Part shown: positions 6,140 to 9,212 of the stretch, piece by piece | Numbering within the stretch: position 1 is the stretch's first letter | Layout: the number at the start of each line of letters is the position of its first letter | Assembly: GCA_002683775.1 (NCBI GenBank) | Contig: NYTT01000014.1 | Coordinates: 1-9,212 of the forward strand | Direction: 5' to 3' | DNA length: 9,212 nucleotides | Source: Flavobacteriales bacterium | GTDB taxonomy: Bacteria; Bacteroidota; Bacteroidia; Flavobacteriales; BACL11 | Program-made: the position numbers and the translations under genes | The notes under the pieces: model-generated | The model's database searches: none | What the model was told of the DNA's origin: nothing | The model's input: only the letters and a program-made list of their open reading frames with translations

Positions 6140-8575
6140 TCATTCATATATATATTTCTTCTCAATTGAACCATCATCATAGATATATAATAAAGTAATA
6201 TTTTTTGATCTATTTGTTGCTTTATAGTCCCTTCCAAGAATATCAGTTACCTTCAATAATTTTCTATCTCTGTTGTAGTAAGAAATATTAGTATTAGTTG
6301 AAATTGTAAAATTTAAATTTGCAATACTGTCACAACCTAAAATGTTTTCTAACATAAAAGTATAGTCTCCTGAAATAGCTAAATTAATTCCATTCCAATT
6401 AATAGTTGATGATGATATTAATGTATCAAATGAAAAAGTTGTATTATTCACAATAATTTGAGAATACAAAATACTATCACATCCATTTAATGCTGTAAGG
6501 GTATCAATATGATTTCCAGCAGAATTGTATAGGTTATTTCCAATTAAAATATCTTCACCATAGCATATGTTTACTATTTGATTTAAAGAAGTATCAAAAA
6601 TACATGAACCATCATCTGTATTTGCTGATAGGTTAAAATTGCAAGCATTATAATCAGTACAACCTAAAATCTCATAACATTCTCCATCTAAATTATTATC
6701 AATCCATAATAAACGATCATAAATCCAATTTTTAAAGAAATTTAATTCATCTTGAAAAGTATTTCCAACATAAAAATTTGGCCATACATAGCTTCCTAAA
6801 ATATCCCACTTAGTAAAATTTCTCTGCTGTGCACTATCCAAATAGTACGCTACACTATCAATAAAATTTAAAATAGAATCCTCATGAAGGCAATTTCCTC
6901 TTAAATATTCCCATCTACATTTTAAACTGTTTTGATAGGTAGTATCATCTAAAAGTCTTTCAAACCAGAATGGATTATTCCACCCACATGCACCACCATC
7001 ACCATCAACCTCCCATCCAGCAGTTAAGCCTCCCTCGCAGTAATCTGCATTTCCATATGCTAAATTATAATCCCAAAACGGTCCCATTGTGAGCTTTCCA
7101 CCATTATCATCCCTATCCTTAAACATATATGTACTTAGCCTGTATCCGTCAATATTTCTTGATAATTCATTTATTATATAAAGATCAATAAAAGATTTAA
7201 CATCAATATATCTTGAGTAACCAATTAAGCTATCTGTAAAATCAGATCCAGCAAGAGCGTATTCGAAACTATCAACATAATTTTCAATATAATTCTTTTG
7301 CTGAGGTTGCATGCTAGTAGCTTCAGGGTAGTGATACTGAATATATCTTGTTCCACCTCCAATATTTGGAAAATCTGAAAGCCAATCTGCACCACCGGTT
7401 CCAGTATATTTGTCAAATTTAATAATATATCCACCTGTTAGACTATCACCTGCTACATCATTTGAATCAAGTTTTGCTATATCAACCCTATCATTGTCTC
7501 TTTTAATTTTTTCCATTAATATGTATATACCTCTATAATCTCCATTCACAACTAATTCACAATAGCGTGTTCTTGGAGAATAATTTCCCATCTTTCTTCC
7601 TAAATCAAAAGTTAGAAAATTTCTCATTAATGCTTTATCAGTGTAGGGTGCATATAAAATCCAATCATTTTCTGTAGGCATACCTAAAAGAGATACATTA
7701 TTATTATTTCCTAATGAATCTTGAGTTTCTAAACCATAAGATTTTTTGGGAAATGTTTGTGATGAGCTTCCTCTATACTCAATACTAATTCTTCCATTAT
7801 AATCGTTATACAAATCATTTATATTATTAATATTTCCAAAGCCATTATCTATAATTCCCATGTCACATGTAATTCGAGGATCGTCAACAATTGTATTTCC
7901 ATTAGTGTTAAGTATCACAATTGGTAAGTTAGAAGAGGAGAATATAAAAGGAGGTACAAACCAATTTGGTACAGGAAGATAATTGTAGGAATTAGAATTT
8001 ATAGCTAAAGAAAAAAATATTCTGCTTGAAAGATCAGATGAATTAATATTTTCATTATGTATTTGAATACATAGAACATTATCTCCTTGATTTAGAATGG
8101 AATCTAAAAGATTTGTGTTTATTAGGAACTGATCTGGATTACCGCCCTGATACATTTGAGCTTCATGAAAAGAGTTAGAACCTTGATTAAAAAGAGGGTA
8201 ATCTCCTACTACACCAATATTAGACCTTGCGATTTCAACATTGTTTAAATAAGCAACGAAAGCATCATCATAGTCAATATCAAGTACAGCATTTAAAATA
8301 TCAGTACTATCAATAACATTAAACACTTTACGCATGTAAAGAGATGAAACTTGATTAATTATTGTATTATCATCTGCATCACCATAACCAATTCCTCCTT
8401 GTCCCTGCAACCATGATGAATCATCATAAGAAAGTGATTTCCAATTGGAGTCTGGCTCGTAAGCACCCTCAAAATACTTCCATATATTATCTTCAAAAAC
8501 TACTGTTTCCCAATGATTAATGTTCTGTGAAAACAAAGTGAAAGGTGTAATAAATATTAAAAAAAATTTTAACAT
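6140..8575 (-). CDS. CotH-family (secreted atypical kinase fold) protein with C-terminal adhesin-like modules
   Basis: CotH proteins of spore-formers are atypical protein kinases that phosphorylate coat proteins; the substrates of the many Bacteroidota members are unknown. This 811-residue protein has a signal peptide (about 1-16, LFSQ at the end), then a galactose-binding-like beta-sandwich (about 20-195; WLQGQGGIGYGD, YMRKVF, DYDDAFVAYLNNVEIAR) often found beside CotH domains. The CotH domain spans about 215-560: YRGSSSQTFPKKSY (267-280, Lys277/278), YRGIYILMEKIKRDNDRVDI (348-366, Glu355 and Lys356) and GPFWDYNLAYGNADYC (498-513, Asp502 as likely metal ligand; the Asn at 504 is, from memory, common in this subgroup). 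A GCTDYNACNF...DDGSC Cys module (638-658) follows, then two modules like the adhesin repeats (661-760), then a Lys-rich tail (770-811) with TDILGRDYK and YIYDDGSIEKKYIYE, likely a variant T9SS sorting signal. The gene lies 37 bases after the upstream cargo gene. Kinase activity is inferred from family only. Confidence 0.88.
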   Translation of the reverse strand: MLKFFLIFITPFTLFSQNINHWETVVFEDNIWKYFEGAYEPDSNWKSLSYDDSSWLQGQGGIGYGDADDNTIINQVSSLYMRKVFNVIDSTDILNAVLDIDYDDAFVAYLNNVEIARSNIGVVGDYPLFNQGSNSFHEAQMYQGGNPDQFLINTNLLDSILNQGDNVLCIQIHNENINSSDLSSRIFFSLAINSNSYNYLPVPNWFVPPFIFSSSNLPIVILNTNGNTIVDDPRITCDMGIIDNGFGNINNINDLYNDYNGRISIEYRGSSSQTFPKKSYGLETQDSLGNNNNVSLLGMPTENDWILYAPYTDKALMRNFLTFDLGRKMGNYSPRTRYCELVVNGDYRGIYILMEKIKRDNDRVDIAKLDSNDVAGDSLTGGYIIKFDKYTGTGGADWLSDFPNIGGGTRYIQYHYPEATSMQPQQKNYIENYVDSFEYALAGSDFTDSLIGYSRYIDVKSFIDLYIINELSRNIDGYRLSTYMFKDRDDNGGKLTMGPFWDYNLAYGNADYCEGGLTAGWEVDGDGGACGWNNPFWFERLLDDTTYQNSLKCRWEYLRGNCLHEDSILNFIDSVAYYLDSAQQRNFTKWDILGSYVWPNFYVGNTFQDELNFFKNWIYDRLLWIDNNLDGECYEILGCTDYNACNFNLSANTDDGSCIFDTSLNQIVNICYGEDILIGNNLYNSAGNHIDTLTALNGCDSILYSQIIVNNTTFSFDTLISSSTINWNGINLAISGDYTFMLENILGCDSIANLNFTISTNTNISYYNRDRKLLKVTDILGRDYKATNRSKNITLLYIYDDGSIEKKYIYE
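6296..6595 (-). repeat. Two degenerate copies of the adhesin-type Cys module at the end of the CotH protein
   Basis: Residues 661-710 and 711-760 of the CotH protein resemble the 51-residue units of the neighbouring lectin adhesin: a Trp/Gly/Tyr-containing first half with SAG or ISG, then GCDSI and a beta-strand ending in Ile-x-x-x. In the first copy Cys671 and Cys699 are 28 residues apart, the same spacing as in all seven adhesin units. The second copy keeps GCDSI (Cys748) but lacks the first Cys. The copies are 49 residues apart measured Gly-Cys to Gly-Cys. Confidence 0.65.
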
Positions 8576-8579
8576 TTAA

Positions 8580-8606
8580 CAAAGCTAGTAATTATTAATA
8601 ATACAA
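8580..8606 (-). promoter_or_regulatory. Candidate Bacteroidota promoter for the cotH-like gene
   Basis: On the minus strand TAGCTTTG (8580-8587) matches the -7 consensus TAnnTTTG, and a TTG at the end of a T-run (8604-8606) could serve as the -33 box with a 16-base spacer, one base below the 17-23 range described for Flavobacterium. The -7 box ends 4 bases (TTAA) before the ATG at 8575. The spacer contains the 12-base palindrome ATTATTAATAAT (8591-8602). The element fills nearly the whole 37-base gap to the upstream gene. Confidence 0.5.
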
Positions 8607-8612
8607 AAAAGA

Positions 8613-9212
8613 TTATCCAATAATAAACTTTCTATTTAAAACACCTTCATCTGAACTAATCTGAATAAAATAAATACCCTTTTTGTAATTAGACATATTT
8701 ACTTTTCTTTTATAATTACCATTAAAATTGTTCAAATACTCAAAGTATATTTCTCTTCCTATAAAATCAAAGATTTTAACATCTAAAGATTGATTAACAT
8801 TACTTGAAAATTCTACAGAAATTTGATCTTTTACAGGATTTGGATAGAAAACAAAATCTGAAATAGTTTTCTCATTAATAGAAACATTAACACACTCGCT
8901 TTCGCATTCACTTAAAGTAAAATATTCACCTGTACCATCTCCAGGATCAAAACAATCACCGTCGGGATTACACTCCCAACTAGTACTAGTGAGATCATCA
9001 CATACTACTTCTACTTTTAAATTATAATAAAAGTAATAATAGTCATTTGGACTTGTGTTGGCACTAGAACTTGTAATAGTTAAAGCTGTTGCAATATCAT
9101 AAGGATAATCTACATTCGCATTATTTCTAAATAGCCCTGAGTTACCAGAAGAAACACCTAACTGAAAATTAGAACCAATTGGAACATTAAAATTGAGATT
9201 TATTGTTTGTTC
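8613..9212 (-). CDS. T9SS type A cargo protein, C-terminal part (5' end outside window)
   Basis: The minus strand is open from the right edge to the TAA at 8613-8615, giving 199 residues of a larger secreted protein whose start lies beyond the window. The fragment begins in a beta-sandwich segment (about 1-70; GLFRNNANVDYPYDI and DYYYFYYNLKVEV), a type often found before sorting domains in Bacteroidota. Next comes a Cys-rich mini-module (71-107: Cys71, 81, 87, 103, 107, with WECNPDGDCFDPGDGTGEYF). It ends in a type A T9SS sorting domain (about 119-199; FVFYPNPVKDQISVEF, VKIFDFIGREIY, KKGIYFIQI, NRKFIIG). The catalytic or binding domain, if any, is outside the window, so the function is unknown. 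It is followed by the cotH-like gene on the same strand after 37 bases, which may be co-transcribed. Confidence 0.92.
   Translation of the reverse strand, partial: EQTINLNFNVPIGSNFQLGVSSGNSGLFRNNANVDYPYDIATALTITSSSANTSPNDYYYFYYNLKVEVVCDDLTSTSWECNPDGDCFDPGDGTGEYFTLSECESECVNVSINEKTISDFVFYPNPVKDQISVEFSSNVNQSLDVKIFDFIGREIYFEYLNNFNGNYKRKVNMSNYKKGIYFIQISSDEGVLNRKFIIG

Noticed and set aside
7225..7434. 69-residue minus-strand frame inside the cotH-like gene
   Set aside because: It is in another frame of the conserved CotH domain and encodes only low-complexity hydrophobic sequence.

Overview
The window looks like chromosomal DNA of a low-GC member of Bacteroidota, most likely a marine-type flavobacterium. 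Support comes from an A+T-rich composition, no clear Shine-Dalgarno sites, two TAnnTTTG promoter elements (the Bacteroidota -7 box), and three consecutive genes for proteins that look exported by the type IX secretion system (T9SS). Genus or family cannot be read from this sequence.

Left part (1-2714, + strand): the end of an Entner-Doudoroff operon. It holds the C-terminal half of 6-phosphogluconolactonase (pgl), a complete 6-phosphogluconate dehydratase (edd) and a KDPG aldolase (eda). pgl and edd overlap by 4 bases (ATGA), and edd and eda are 5 bases apart. Together they take 6-phosphogluconolactone to pyruvate and glyceraldehyde-3-phosphate; the first enzyme (zwf, glucose-6-phosphate dehydrogenase) would be expected left of the window. 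The eda product stops about 23 residues short of the usual C-terminus.

Right part (2719-9212, - strand): three tandem surface or secreted protein genes read toward the ED operon, whose last gene ends only 4 bases from theirs. In transcription order they are: (i) the C-terminal 199 residues of a T9SS type A cargo protein; (ii) an 811-residue CotH-family (secreted atypical kinase) protein with an N-terminal beta-sandwich and two C-terminal Cys-containing modules; (iii) an 1119-residue adhesin with an L-type lectin domain, seven exact 51-residue repeats, a SprB-like repeat, a PKD domain and a gliding-motility-type C-terminal sorting domain. The three proteins end in three different kinds of C-terminal region. 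The CotH protein and the adhesin share a related Cys-x27-Cys module, which hints at a functional link.

I found no RNA genes, insertion sequences, CRISPR arrays or phage genes. The points most worth a second look are the shortened aldolase at the convergent junction, the strictly periodic repeat array with regularly placed putative O-glycosylation sites, the possible kinase-adhesin pair, and the identical TAnnTTTG-N4-ATG layout before both complete surface genes. No clearly new biological system is evident; the CotH-adhesin pairing is the nearest candidate and remains a hypothesis.
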